NCBI RefSeq assembly: GCF_020404745.1 | Contig: NZ_JAIZAP010000011.1 | Location: forward strand, 62,001 to 126,000 | Direction: 5' to 3' | Source: Aquibacillus saliphilus | Lineage (GTDB): Bacteria > Bacillota > Bacilli > Bacillales > Amphibacillaceae | Length of the DNA stretch: 64,000 nt | Shown: positions 1 to 8,592 of the stretch, piece by piece | Layout: each line of letters opens with the position of its first letter | Numbering within the stretch: position 1 is the first letter of the stretch | Notes under the pieces: model-generated | The model's database searches: none | What the model was told of the DNA's origin: nothing | Seen by the model: the letters and a program-made list of their open reading frames with translations, nothing else | Program-made: the position numbers and the translations under genes

Positions 1-806
1 TTTATCGATGCAGTCAAGTAACCAACATCACCAACCGACAATTCATTTTGCGGGACTGGTTTTGGTTTAAATACACCAATTTCGTTCACTTCAAACTCTT
101 TTCCTGTTGCCATCATTTTTATTTTATCGCCTATTTTTACTGAACCCTCTTTAATACAGACATACGCAACAACGCCTCGATAGGAATCGTATAACGAATC
201 AAATATTAGGGCCTTTAGTGGTTCATCTGGATTACCAGCAGGAGCAGGGATTTTCTCCACAATTCTTTCTAGAATTTCATCAATTCCAATTCCAGATTTA
301 GCACTTGCTAAAATTGCTTCATCTCCATCAATTCCGATAACGTCTGTAATTTCCTGTTTAACACGTTCTGGATCTGCACTTGGTAAGTCTATTTTATTAA
401 TAACAGGGATAATTTCCAGATCATTATCAAGCGCTAAATAAACGTTAGCCAGTGTTTGCGCTTCAATCCCTTGAGCAGCATCTACGACTAAAATAGCTCC
501 CTCACAAGCGGCGAGACTTCTCGACACTTCATATGTAAAATCCACGTGTCCAGGGGTGTCAATTAAATGAAACAAATATTCATCGCCATTTTCCTGTTGA
601 TATTTCAGTTGGACTGCATTTAGTTTTATTGTGATTCCACGCTCACGCTCTAAATCCATTCCATCCAAAAACTGTTCTTTCATTTCTCTAGAAGTCAGCG
701 CTTTGGTTTTTTCTAATATACGGTCTGCAAGTGTTGATTTCCCATGGTCTATATGTGCTATGATTGAAAAATTACGTACTCTACTCTGATTTCTTCCTTT
801 ACTCAC
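1..806 (-). CDS. lepA: Elongation factor 4 (LepA), N-terminal part, cut by window edge
   Basis: Ribosome-associated translational GTPase thought to back-translocate or remodel stalled ribosomes; cytoplasmic. About 268 N-terminal codons are visible and the 3' part lies beyond base 1. The product shows the P-loop AHIDHGKST near residue 17, an ERERGIT switch I, the DTPGH switch II and NKIDLP (G4), an arrangement typical of LepA rather than EF-G or TypA. The start is GTG at 804-806, preceded by AGGAGTGATC, so an ATG-only search would miss it. It follows yqxA in the same direction, as in B. subtilis. A sigma-A-like promoter sits about 45 bp upstream. Identity is secure; only the C-terminus is unseen. 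Confidence 0.95.
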   Translation of the reverse strand, partial: MSKGRNQSRVRNFSIIAHIDHGKSTLADRILEKTKALTSREMKEQFLDGMDLERERGITIKLNAVQLKYQQENGDEYLFHLIDTPGHVDFTYEVSRSLAACEGAILVVDAAQGIEAQTLANVYLALDNDLEIIPVINKIDLPSADPERVKQEITDVIGIDGDEAILASAKSGIGIDEILERIVEKIPAPAGNPDEPLKALIFDSLYDSYRGVVAYVCIKEGSVKIGDKIKMMATGKEFEVNEIGVFKPKPVPQNELSVGDVGYLTASI

Positions 807-846
807 TGGTGATCACTCCTATTTTCGAGCAACAATACTAGGATTG

Positions 847-875
847 ATTATAGCAGTCTATGTCGACAGATTCAA
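847..875 (-). promoter_or_regulatory. Predicted sigma-A promoter of lepA
   Basis: On the minus strand TTGAAT (870-875) and TATAAT (847-852) are separated by exactly 17 bp and lie 41 bp upstream of the lepA GTG. This would let lepA be transcribed independently of spoIIP/yqxA. Predicted from sequence only. Confidence 0.6.
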
Positions 876-1039
876 TACAGAAAGTTTCTGGTTGCTAAAC
901 AGAGCCTAGTTCTTTAAAATAAGTCCTCTATTTATAGGACAAAAAAGATACTATTCTATTATTTTGTATATATTATTATTGTTTAGGAACTACAAAATCG
1001 TTGCCATGAGAATAATTAAGGATAGGATTGCGCTGAGTA

Positions 1040-1195
1040 ATCTAAAGGTGCACCTACTCTGGCCACAAAGAACTCAGGGGCGCGGTGGCTTTTCTTAAGC
1101 TTGTCGGGGGTGAGCACAAAGGAAGGCAACTTAGAATAATTCACGCAGAAATAAGTGTTTTTCTTATTTCGAAGGCGCCTGCACTTTTGTCCTTA
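1040..1195. repeat. GC-rich intergenic palindromic repeat, copy A
   Basis: The lepA-yqxA gap (807-1192) holds no gene beyond the lepA promoter, but its part from about 1040 to 1195 is clearly GC-richer than its surroundings. The core at 1068-1116, which includes CTTAAGCTTGTCGGGG, matches the reverse complement of 8610-8656 in the comEB-comEC gap with few mismatches. Both copies also carry CTCAGGGGCGC. No reading frame of note is present. It looks like a dispersed non-coding or MITE-like element; its exact boundaries are uncertain. Confidence 0.6.
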
Positions 1196-1534
1196 GAAAA
1201 AAGCCTGCACTAGTTGATAAGCAGTGTGAATCAATTGATTATAAAACCATTTCACTCCCCTTTCCAAGTTTCCCGCAACTTTTTGAGTGAGATGAGTTGA
1301 TTGCACTTCTTGGTATTCTTCTTGTTTATTTTCTAAATTAATTTGTTGTAAATTTTCACCCATTACATTTACTTCCGCTTTACCATTTTCATCGACCTGC
1401 GACCCAATTGCATCATCATCTGAAACGGAATATCCCCTAGTTTCAATAATACCTTCACTTGCTTTATCAATACCTACTAGTATTCCTCCAAAAAACAAGA
1501 CTAACATTAGCAAAAAAACTGCCACCATTTTCAA
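1193..1534 (-). CDS. yqxA: YqxA family protein (DUF3679)
   Basis: Small 113-residue protein with one N-terminal hydrophobic segment (about residues 3-22, rich in Val, Leu and Phe) followed by a polar region of about 90 residues, so probably anchored in the membrane with its C-terminus outside. No catalytic motif is visible and no function is known. Length and position (downstream of spoIIP, upstream of lepA) match B. subtilis YqxA. The start is TTG at 1532-1534, seven bases after GAGGTG; an ATG two codons later is spaced too far. It lies 17 bp after spoIIP and is probably co-transcribed with gpr and spoIIP. Its 3' end abuts repeat copy A. Confidence 0.75.
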   Translation of the reverse strand: MKMVAVFLLMLVLFFGGILVGIDKASEGIIETRGYSVSDDDAIGSQVDENGKAEVNVMGENLQQINLENKQEEYQEVQSTHLTQKVAGNLERGVKWFYNQLIHTAYQLVQAFF

Positions 1535-1551
1535 AGTTAATCACCTCTACT

Positions 1552-2730
1552 CTACTGATTCCCCTGGACTTTTTCAGCATCCCAATAATAGTCACTAAAT
1601 ACTTCAGCAAACAGGTCAGCTGTTCGATACAGTTCTTCCATCGTGTTATCAATACCACCAAATTCGATAACGATTGAATTGCTCGACAAATCTTGGTTGT
1701 ACACACCATTTTTCCCAGAACCGCCCTGAGTAATAACCGTCCTACTTAACTCAGGATATTTCTCATTAATTTTATTGTGTAATTCTGTAGCAAGCTTTAA
1801 ATTTTCGTCATTGCTGTAATCCTCACCGACCACAAAAGCAAGCCTTGCATGATCTTTTCCGTCTATCTTCATTGTAGTTACATCTCGACGTTGACTATCA
1901 CGGTGTAAGTCAAAAACATAATTTAAATCTTTATTACTCGCTAACGCTTGTTCGACAATCGGCCTTGAAGCACTATACGAACGCCAATACTCCCAATTAT
2001 TTTCATTCAATACAGTACCTATATCTGTATCATCCACACTTACTCCAACACCGTTAGCCTCTAAACTTTTCCCAAGTCGGTCACTGACTTTAGTAATGTT
2101 TGCTTCTGAATGATAAACTTTATTTGCACTTGTATTATCTGGCAAATGCGGTAAAAAAGACTCTCGGTTATGCGTGTTATAAATGAATACTACATTTTTA
2201 TCACCTGTTGTAGGTTGACCCTCTTTTGGTTTTTCAACTGGTGTACCTTCTTCATCGGGAACACCGGTAGCTTCTCTTTCTTCTAACACTGATTCCAAAG
2301 GAGCAGATGACTCAATTGGAAGGTTCGTATAGTCTGTGCCTTCACCCGCAACAATTATTTTACTGTCATAAGCTTCAAAACCAGGTAATTCTCGCCCCAA
2401 CAAACTTCTTGGATCATTTGGCTTTATACTAGTAGCCATTTGAAAAGTAAGATCTGATAAATCGATTGATTCATTATCTTCAGGATAAGCTAACTCAAAT
2501 GACTTACTTTCCATCCTCATTAAATATAAAAAAGAGGACCCTTCAATTTGTCTCGTCCATTCATTAATCGTATTAGAAGAAATTCGGTATGCTGGTTGAA
2601 TAGTAGTTAATAATCCAATGAAGAAAAATAAAATAAATAAACTAACAATTAATATTGTTACATTTTTATACCATGGTTTTGTTTTATTAAGTAATTCACT
2701 AATTGAAGATAATTTTCGGTTATAGTTCAT
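1552..2730 (-). CDS. spoIIP: Stage II sporulation protein P, peptidoglycan hydrolase
   Basis: Member of the SpoIID-SpoIIM-SpoIIP complex that thins septal peptidoglycan and drives the membrane around the forespore during engulfment; SpoIIP supplies amidase and endopeptidase activities. The 392-residue product has a membrane anchor at about 22-44, a low-complexity linker at 140-175, and an amidase-fold C-terminal domain with THNRES (His187, Glu190), FDLHRDS (His276) and VIEFGG (Glu356) as likely zinc and catalytic residues. Start chosen at ATG 2728-2730 because AGGAAGGA lies 7 bases upstream; an in-frame ATG ten codons earlier has no such site. It follows gpr and precedes yqxA as in B. subtilis. 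Confidence 0.93.
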   Translation of the reverse strand: MNYNRKLSSISELLNKTKPWYKNVTILIVSLFILFFFIGLLTTIQPAYRISSNTINEWTRQIEGSSFLYLMRMESKSFELAYPEDNESIDLSDLTFQMATSIKPNDPRSLLGRELPGFEAYDSKIIVAGEGTDYTNLPIESSAPLESVLEEREATGVPDEEGTPVEKPKEGQPTTGDKNVVFIYNTHNRESFLPHLPDNTSANKVYHSEANITKVSDRLGKSLEANGVGVSVDDTDIGTVLNENNWEYWRSYSASRPIVEQALASNKDLNYVFDLHRDSQRRDVTTMKIDGKDHARLAFVVGEDYSNDENLKLATELHNKINEKYPELSRTVITQGGSGKNGVYNQDLSSNSIVIEFGGIDNTMEELYRTADLFAEVFSDYYWDAEKVQGNQ

Positions 2731-2872
2731 TGTTCCATCCTTCCTGAACCTTTCTATCATGTCTAATAGAATCTATGATAGTGATTCAGAAAGTAGAACA
2801 AATAGTTAATCGTATTTTTTACAAATTAACCTTTCTTAGATAGGTAATAATTTCCTGCCTCAGAAACCTCGA

Positions 2873-3970
2873 TTACCTTGTATAAGACCCAAAATTTTCA
2901 ACACTAACTGTTTCATGCAATGCTGCATTTAAACCAGAAGCAATTAAATGTGCCATATCTTTCATGTATCCATCAACCTCTTTAGGTGTCACCATTAAAT
3001 TATGTCCAAGTGGTGTCAAAACTTCTTTTATTAACCCTCTTTTTTCATCTTCGGACATTTCTCCTACCATGCCAAGTACCATTTTTCTTTTTTCAGGATC
3101 TGGTAGATCATCTTCTGTTAATTTTCTATTTCCAAAAGTCATTCCTCCAGGGGTCAGCGCCTTTGATGGTTTATCTTTTTCACTCCATTCTCTACCAAAG
3201 TGTTTAAGTACATAGTCAATCGTATCACTTGTAATCGTAACTGCATCAACTACTGTTGGTACGCCAAGCGCGATGACTGGTATTCCTAAAGTATTCATAC
3301 TAATTTCCTTGCGTTTATTCCCAACACCTGAGCCGGGATGAATTCCTGAATCAGAAAGTTGGATTGTTGCATTTACTCGTTCTACTGAACGAGAGGCTAG
3401 AGCATCAACAGCTATAACAAAATCCGGTTTTGTCTTTTCAATAATCCCATGAATAATATCACTTGTTTCAATACCGGTAACACCCATTACACCTGGAGTT
3501 ACTGCTGTAACAGGACGATAACCTTCATTGACATACTCTGGGTGATGGTTGAACAAATGATTTGTTACTAGAATCTTCTCTGCAGCCATCGGTCCCAACG
3601 CATCTGGAGTAACATTCGAATTTCCTAGACCAACAATTAAGCAGGTTGCATCAGCTGGCACTTTACTATTTTTCAATAGTTCAATAAGTTCTTTAGCAAG
3701 TACTTTTGCAGTTTGTTCTTGTGATTTCGTATCTTGTTTTTTTACTGCTTCAGAATGAATTGTTACATAAGAGCCTGCTTTTTTATCTAGTGATTTGGCT
3801 CCTGTTTCATCTATTTGAACATACGTAACTTTTACATCACCATCTTGTCTTTCTTTAATTGTCACACCTTTAATTTTTCTTTCATCCGTTTCTTCTTTTT
3901 CTACATACATATCTTTTGCTTCTACAGCCAAGTCAGTACGAACTTGGAATTGCTCATTTTCTTCTTTCAT
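2873..3970 (-). CDS. gpr: Germination protease GPR
   Basis: Aspartic-type endopeptidase that degrades the small acid-soluble proteins coating spore DNA early in germination; made as a zymogen in the forespore. The product is 365 residues, the usual length. The N-terminus carries TDLAVEA at residues 12-18, resembling the SASP cleavage site; by analogy auto-processing would occur between Leu14 and Ala15. Start chosen at ATG 3968-3970 because GGGAGG ends 9 bases upstream; the frame extends 19 codons further without support. It is divergent from rpsT and upstream of spoIIP. Forespore (sigma-G) control is expected from the family; no confident promoter was identified by eye. Confidence 0.95.
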   Translation of the reverse strand: MKEENEQFQVRTDLAVEAKDMYVEKEETDERKIKGVTIKERQDGDVKVTYVQIDETGAKSLDKKAGSYVTIHSEAVKKQDTKSQEQTAKVLAKELIELLKNSKVPADATCLIVGLGNSNVTPDALGPMAAEKILVTNHLFNHHPEYVNEGYRPVTAVTPGVMGVTGIETSDIIHGIIEKTKPDFVIAVDALASRSVERVNATIQLSDSGIHPGSGVGNKRKEISMNTLGIPVIALGVPTVVDAVTITSDTIDYVLKHFGREWSEKDKPSKALTPGGMTFGNRKLTEDDLPDPEKRKMVLGMVGEMSEDEKRGLIKEVLTPLGHNLMVTPKEVDGYMKDMAHLIASGLNAALHETVSVENFGSYTR

Positions 3971-4053
3971 TTGTAAAAGCCTCCCTTTTTCTATATAGGA
4001 TTGCCTGTTTAGCTTTAAATCATACAATTATACTGTTTACTTCAGATAGATAC

Positions 4054-4082
4054 TTGAAAAATTGCTCGCTATTTGGTACAAT
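4054..4082 (+). promoter_or_regulatory. Predicted sigma-A promoter of rpsT
   Basis: TTGAAA (4054-4059) and TACAAT (4077-4082) are separated by 17 bp. Transcription starting near 4089 would give a leader of about 157 nt before the rpsT start codon, unusually long for a monocistronic ribosomal protein gene. Confidence 0.65.
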
Positions 4083-4088
4083 GACTTT

Positions 4089-4245
4089 TGTTCTACTATC
4101 AAAATTTATCTTAAAATAACTGATAGTATTAAGTAATTAGAACTTTGTCTGTTCAACTTTACAAAGTTCTCTTTATACTATTATCTAATGAGATAATAAA
4201 GCACATACTAAAGTGTTCAAGCGCTCTACTTATGGAGGTGAAAAA
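4089..4245 (+). promoter_or_regulatory. Structured rpsT leader with three inverted repeats
   Basis: Three hairpins can be drawn in the predicted 5' UTR: TACTATCA 4094-4101 with TGATAGTA 4121-4128; AGAACTTTGT 4139-4148 with ACAAAGTTCT 4161-4170 (10 bp perfect); and TATTATCT 4179-4186 with AGATAATA 4191-4198. None is followed by a clear T-run, so a simple terminator is unlikely. Translational feedback by S20 or an mRNA-stability role are possible; this is inference. Confidence 0.45.
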
Positions 4246-4512
4246 ATGGCTAATATTAAATCTGCAATCAAACGTGTAAGAACTAGCGGTGAAAGTCGCG
4301 CAAAAAACTTATCAGTTAAAACTGACATGCGTAGTCAGATCAAACGCGTGGAAAATTTTGTGAACAGCAATGATGTAGAAAACGCAACATCTGCTCTAAA
4401 ATCAGCAAACCACAAAATCGACAAAGCTGTACAAAAAGGCATTATCCATAAAAATAAAGGTAATCGCCAAAAGTCGCGCCTAGCAACTAAGGTAAAAAAC
4501 CTTAGCGCATAA
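4246..4512 (+). CDS. rpsT: 30S ribosomal protein S20
   Basis: Primary 16S rRNA-binding protein of the small subunit body. The product is 88 residues, very rich in Lys, Arg, Ala and Ser, and starts MANIKSAIKRV, the conserved S20 N-terminus. Start chosen at ATG 4246, five bases after GGAGGTG; an in-frame upstream extension of 11 codons lacks a site and is not conserved. It stands alone on the plus strand between minus-strand gpr and holA, with its own promoter, a long structured leader and a terminator, as expected for monocistronic rpsT in Bacillaceae. Confidence 0.98.
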   Translation: MANIKSAIKRVRTSGESRAKNLSVKTDMRSQIKRVENFVNSNDVENATSALKSANHKIDKAVQKGIIHKNKGNRQKSRLATKVKNLSA

Positions 4513-4541
4513 TTTAAAGTTATGTACTTATGACCAACAAC

Positions 4542-4576
4542 AAACGATCCTTACAGCAGGATCGTTTATTTATTTT
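4542..4576 (+). terminator. rpsT intrinsic terminator
   Basis: AAACGATCCT (4542-4551) pairs perfectly with AGGATCGTTT (4558-4567) and is followed by ATTTATTTT, 30 bp after the rpsT stop codon. Confidence 0.8.
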
Positions 4577-4578
4577 AA

Positions 4579-4625
4579 AAACAAGAGGTAGGAGCTTTAA
4601 TAAGCTCCTACCTCTTGTTTTTCCT
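4579..4625. terminator. Convergent (bidirectional) terminator of holA and rpsT
   Basis: A 19-bp perfect stem (4579-4597 with 4602-4620, loop TAAT) has T-rich flanks on both strands. The last codons and stop codon of holA lie inside the right arm and loop. It acts as the holA terminator and as a second stop for rpsT transcripts. Confidence 0.85.
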
Positions 4626-5649
4626 TTTTAAGATTGATCATTTTGTAAAGTAGTAGTTCAAAAGCTAAGCTCTTATCCATTTTACCTTGTTTTATTTGAG
4701 CATCTGTTTCTGTGCAAAATTCAATTATTGATTGGAGTTGTTTTACACTAAAGTTTTTTTCTCTTGTCAATGACATTTTAATTACATATGGATGTGCTTT
4801 TAACTGTTGTACCATTTGGTTTTGACCGTAGCCTTTTTGTTTTAACGTTTTTGTATGTAAAATCGTCCTGAATTGAGAAGCTAATAATGCAACAAGTGCT
4901 ATAGGATCTTCCTTTACCTTTTCTAAGTCCTTATAGATTTGAATAGCCTTACCTATGTCCTGATCTATTATTGCATCTACAAGCTTCAAACCAGAAGAAT
5001 TTGGATTATGCGAAATAAGTTCCTCCGCTATCACCTTATCAATCGTTCCTCCCTTTCCCACATACAAGGCCATCTTCTCAATTTCATTCTGAAGCATTAA
5101 CAAATTATTGCCCGTTTCTCGGACAATCGTATCAAATGCTTTATCATCTATTGACACATTTGAAGCAATTGCCATATCCTTAATCCATTTCCCAAGTTCC
5201 CACTCTTTAATTGGATGACATTCAATTGTTTGACAGTTTTTCTTTAACAATTTCGTTATTTTCTTTCGCTCGTCCAATTTCTCATAAGCCGCAATAAACA
5301 CGATAATTGAATAATCAACAGGTTGGTTAATATATGACTGTAGTATATCCAATTCGTGCTCAATTGAGATTTTGTCAGGCTTTGTTTTTAAAAATACTGG
5401 ATTTTGAGCAAAGATAATTTTTCGTTCACCAAAGAACGGGTATGTTTCCGCATCTGCGATAACATCTTGTATAGGGGTTTCTTCAAGATCATAACTAGAT
5501 ATATTTGTATCCCGGTCTTCTTCTGCTAGTCCATTTCTAATTAATTGTTGCTTTACATCTTGAATTAGAAACGACTCTGTTCCATAGAGTAAATACATGG
5601 AAGTAAATTGTTTTTTTCTGATTTTCTTCAAAGAATCAAAATATGTCAT
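4597..5649 (-). CDS. holA: DNA polymerase III subunit delta
   Basis: Clamp-loader subunit that opens the beta sliding clamp during replication; cytoplasmic. The product is 350 residues, close to the B. subtilis protein (YqeN). It begins MTYFDSLKKIRKKQF and shows YLLYGTESFLI early on, the AAA+-like fold start typical of delta, which lacks a functional Walker A as expected. Start ATG 5647-5649 follows GGAGTG by 8 bases. Its stop codon is embedded in a strong convergent terminator with rpsT. The upstream gap carries a candidate small structured RNA on the same strand, so holA expression could be linked to that element. Confidence 0.95.
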   Translation of the reverse strand: MTYFDSLKKIRKKQFTSMYLLYGTESFLIQDVKQQLIRNGLAEEDRDTNISSYDLEETPIQDVIADAETYPFFGERKIIFAQNPVFLKTKPDKISIEHELDILQSYINQPVDYSIIVFIAAYEKLDERKKITKLLKKNCQTIECHPIKEWELGKWIKDMAIASNVSIDDKAFDTIVRETGNNLLMLQNEIEKMALYVGKGGTIDKVIAEELISHNPNSSGLKLVDAIIDQDIGKAIQIYKDLEKVKEDPIALVALLASQFRTILHTKTLKQKGYGQNQMVQQLKAHPYVIKMSLTREKNFSVKQLQSIIEFCTETDAQIKQGKMDKSLAFELLLYKMINLKKEKQEVGAY

Positions 5650-5755
5650 TTTAGTTCACTCCAATTTTATATAAACCAATGGTAAAGTGAAAAAGGATTT
5701 CTGGCAACAATTTATCTTGAAAAGTTGATTTGCAGCTCAAAATAATTTATTGTAA

Positions 5756-5874
5756 TAAATAAAGAGGGAAGTAGCCGTCACTACCTCCCCTGCAATCTAT
5801 ATCAACGTTTAGATAACAGCCCCAGGAAACTGCTGGCTAAACGATATTTGCTTTCTCTTATAGATTGACCAATT
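5756..5874 (-). ncRNA. Candidate structured small RNA or holA leader element
   Basis: The gap 5650-6001 has no gene on this strand, but from a good promoter (-10 at 5881-5886) a transcript would start near 5874 and fold: outer stem CAATCTATA/TATAGATTG (5859-5867 with 5793-5801), inner stem CGTTTAG/CTAAACG (5837-5843 with 5806-5812), and CAGC/GCTG (5832-5835 with 5817-5820). A 9-bp hairpin (5781-5789 with 5766-5774, one G-U pair) followed by a T-rich stretch could terminate it. I do not recognise the RNA. It could be an independent small RNA or an attenuator-type leader of holA, whose start is about 115 bp downstream. Confidence 0.5.
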
Positions 5875-5880
5875 CACTCG

Positions 5881-5909
5881 ATTATATGGATGTTAACTCT
5901 TGCTAACAA
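5881..5909 (-). promoter_or_regulatory. Predicted sigma-A promoter for the candidate small RNA / holA
   Basis: On the minus strand TTGTTA (5904-5909) and TATAAT (5881-5886) are 17 bp apart, directly upstream of the structured segment. Confidence 0.5.
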
Positions 5910-6001
5910 AGGTAACTACATAATTGCTGTATAATTTTGACTGATAAGTGGATTTTTTATTGCTAATAACTTATACTAAAAATTGAATTAGGAGGGATAT
6001 T

Positions 6002-6136
6002 GTGAACGAATTCGAAAAAGATGTCCAATCGAAAAATCATGATATTATTGATTCTGGTAAAGGGTTTATATTTTCATTCGTCTTCTTTATGGTTATTTTC
6101 TTCATCGGTGTAGTTGTAGAAGTAATTGCTTCATAA
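6002..6136 (+). CDS. yqzM: YqzM family small membrane protein
   Basis: 44-residue protein, too short for usual length cut-offs. It starts with GTG at 6002, five bases after GGAGGG, and translates as a polar N-terminus (NEFEKDVQSKNHD) followed by one strongly hydrophobic segment at residues 22-42. Length, N-terminal sequence and position between holA and comEC match B. subtilis YqzM; its function is unknown. It is oriented against both neighbours and has its own terminator at 6158. Confidence is high that this is a real gene, given the site, the conserved start and the terminator. Confidence 0.85.
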   Translation: MNEFEKDVQSKNHDIIDSGKGFIFSFVFFMVIFFIGVVVEVIAS

Positions 6137-6157
6137 ATATTAAGTACGCCGTAACTT

Positions 6158-6190
6158 AGAGACTGTTAATTAACAGTCTCTTTTTCTTTA
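6158..6190 (+). terminator. yqzM/comEC convergent terminator
   Basis: A 24-bp perfect palindrome (6158-6181, AGAGACTGTTAA and its complement) followed by TTTTCTTTA, 21 bp after the yqzM stop. It may also serve comEC on the minus strand, though that side is less T-rich. Confidence 0.75.
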
Positions 6191-6210
6191 TCTGTGGCTT
6201 CATGATTATC

Positions 6211-8487
6211 TTATGGCAAAAATGAATGAAATGTTCCACCTTGACCCTTAAATTTATATTGTATCGCACCTTTTTCATCTGTCCTCATGATTACGATGTT
6301 ATATTTTTCTAATCGTTCGATAACTTCTTGATTAGGGTGACCATAACGATTATTTTCACCCACTGATATCCAAGCAAACCGTGGTTGTGTATGACTAAGA
6401 AATTCTTCAGATGTTGACGTATTACTACCATGATGCGCGACTTTTAGAACATCAATTCCAATTTCCGGATAGGTGCGAATCATCTCATTTTCAATTTCCG
6501 AATTAATATCTCCGGTAAAAAGCCATCTGATACCTCCAATTTCACTATAAAGCACAAGAGAGTTTTCATTCGTTGCTCCCTTGTCATCCTTTGGAAATAA
6601 AACTTGAATGGTTTGTTTATCAATCTTGATTCGATCGCCTGCTTCCACTGTTTGGATCGAAGTATTATTTTGAGCTAACATACTTGCCATACTATCAGTG
6701 AATTGAAAGTATCGACTAATTACTAGTTGATCTACTCTAAATTGATCCACGATAAATGGCACGCTCCCAACGTGATCATGATCATTATGTGTAAGAACTA
6801 TTGAATCAATTTTTAAAATTCCCCTCGAATATAAGTATGGCTTAATAACCTGCTTAAAGATTTTATCAGACGGTGTTACAAAATCTGTTGATACCGTTCC
6901 AGCAGCGTCAATAAAGATAATACTTTTTCGGTATGGCAATTCAATAATAAAGCTGTCACCTTGTCCTATATCTAACATTGTTACTGTGCCATATGGATTC
7001 AAATAAGGTTTTACAGTTAGAAATAAAAGCAGAAATATTAAAACACCACCATATTTCAACGCTTGATTCTGTTGTTTTTGTTGAATATGTTTCATAAGTA
7101 AATAAAACAAAAGGTAATAAATCAGCCAATAAAATACTTCTGTTTTTCCAATTACTAATGGATAATAAAGAAAATGGTCAACTATAGACAATAGTTTTAA
7201 AGCGGGCTGATGGATACTTATGAAAATCCAATCCAAAACAAATGCTACAGGTGGCATTAAGTAAAGAGAGAGGAAGGTAAAGAACATTAACGGAATGACA
7301 ATTAATGAAAAATAAGGAACGTAGAGGAGATTGATAAAAATAGACATAGGATTAAAGAAATAAAACTGATTGATTTGCAATGGAAGAATGGATAACTGAC
7401 TGATGACACTTATAAAAAAAATAGTAAACCATTTAGGATAAGGTTGGGCTAGTATATTTCTAGAAATCAATAACCCAAATGTAACGATAAATGAAAATTG
7501 AAAGCCTAATTGATACAGTATATTAGCGTCATAAATAACAAATACTAGAAAAACAAAGCTTATCACATCTGTAACACTTAACCTTGATTTTAACTTGATT
7601 AATAATAAAAAAGCTACTGTCATTAAGGATGATCTCCATACCGAAGGAGCACCACCAGCTAAGATAGCATAAATAGGAAGCAAAATAATTAAAAGACCTT
7701 GCGCTTTTTCTTTTGTTAATAGTTGGAACTTCACTAATATAAAATAGATAATACCAACAATTAAACCCACATGAAGTCCAGAAATTGCTAGTAAATGTGA
7801 TAAGCTCCATCTTTGAAAAATCTCTTCTGATTCTAAACTAATTCCACCATCATCCCCGAGTACTAAAGCTCGTAGCCAGCCTGATGTGAAAGAACTCAAC
7901 CTTTGAACAGGATCACTTAAAAGTTTATCTCGCAGCATATGAACGCTATTTAGTTTAGATGACCCAAAACACTTTAGATTTTCCGGATTATTAATAGTGA
8001 TTATAAAGTTAACACCATTCTGTTTTAAATACTTCTGATAATCAAATTGACCTGGATTTTTACTTTGAGGAGGGTATTCTCGTTCACCAAACACTTTACA
8101 ACTAGCACCTAGATTTACATTAAGATCCGTATAATTGTATTGATCATTTGGATTTTTAAAAAGTGTGACCAAAGTTTTTTGATTACTTTTATCTTCGATC
8201 ATTTTAAATTCAACCTTATTTTTCGTATTAGTAACTGAAGAAACGATTTTCCCAGTAATTTCGGTTGATTGGAGAGATTCAAATTTTGAAGTGGCAGGGG
8301 ACTGTTCATCACCTACTATAAAGAAAATAACGAGGGTAGATAAAATAAACAACAATTGAAGCTTCAATAACCTGCGTTTTTGGTACAACCAGATAATAAA
8401 TAAACAATAAAATAATAGTAGATAATAAGAAGTTGTAAGGCTTACAGCTAAATAAGAAATTGCAATGAGATGCCAATGACCTTTCAC
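6211..8487 (-). CDS. comEC: ComEC/Rec2 competence DNA-uptake channel
   Basis: Polytopic membrane protein forming the channel for single-stranded DNA during transformation. About 758 residues: N-terminal membrane segments, a DUF4131-type extracytoplasmic region, the Competence domain (including LAISGLHVGLIVG) and multiple membrane helices in the middle, and a C-terminal metallo-beta-lactamase-like domain with HNDHDHVGS near residue 567 and VAHHGSN further on, proposed to be the strand-degrading nuclease. Start taken as GTG 8485-8487, nine bases after GAGGTG; an ATG 20 codons upstream (8547) is an alternative without a good site. Unlike the compact B. subtilis operon, about 320 bp containing a palindromic repeat separates it from comEB. 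Confidence 0.93.
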   Translation of the reverse strand: MKGHWHLIAISYLAVSLTTSYYLLLFYCLFIIWLYQKRRLLKLQLLFILSTLVIFFIVGDEQSPATSKFESLQSTEITGKIVSSVTNTKNKVEFKMIEDKSNQKTLVTLFKNPNDQYNYTDLNVNLGASCKVFGEREYPPQSKNPGQFDYQKYLKQNGVNFIITINNPENLKCFGSSKLNSVHMLRDKLLSDPVQRLSSFTSGWLRALVLGDDGGISLESEEIFQRWSLSHLLAISGLHVGLIVGIIYFILVKFQLLTKEKAQGLLIILLPIYAILAGGAPSVWRSSLMTVAFLLLIKLKSRLSVTDVISFVFLVFVIYDANILYQLGFQFSFIVTFGLLISRNILAQPYPKWFTIFFISVISQLSILPLQINQFYFFNPMSIFINLLYVPYFSLIVIPLMFFTFLSLYLMPPVAFVLDWIFISIHQPALKLLSIVDHFLYYPLVIGKTEVFYWLIYYLLFYLLMKHIQQKQQNQALKYGGVLIFLLLFLTVKPYLNPYGTVTMLDIGQGDSFIIELPYRKSIIFIDAAGTVSTDFVTPSDKIFKQVIKPYLYSRGILKIDSIVLTHNDHDHVGSVPFIVDQFRVDQLVISRYFQFTDSMASMLAQNNTSIQTVEAGDRIKIDKQTIQVLFPKDDKGATNENSLVLYSEIGGIRWLFTGDINSEIENEMIRTYPEIGIDVLKVAHHGSNTSTSEEFLSHTQPRFAWISVGENNRYGHPNQEVIERLEKYNIVIMRTDEKGAIQYKFKGQGGTFHSFLP

Positions 8488-8592
8488 TGCTATACACACC
8501 TCATTTCCAATATGTTGTTCGACAATATACATTTCTAACACATACAAGATACCAAATATATGTGTAACTGAAGGTAACTACATTAGTGAACA

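Noticed and set aside
8547-8547. ATG at 8547 as the comEC start
   Set aside because: No ribosome-binding site; GTG 8487 has GAGGTG at 9 bases. Kept as an alternative only.
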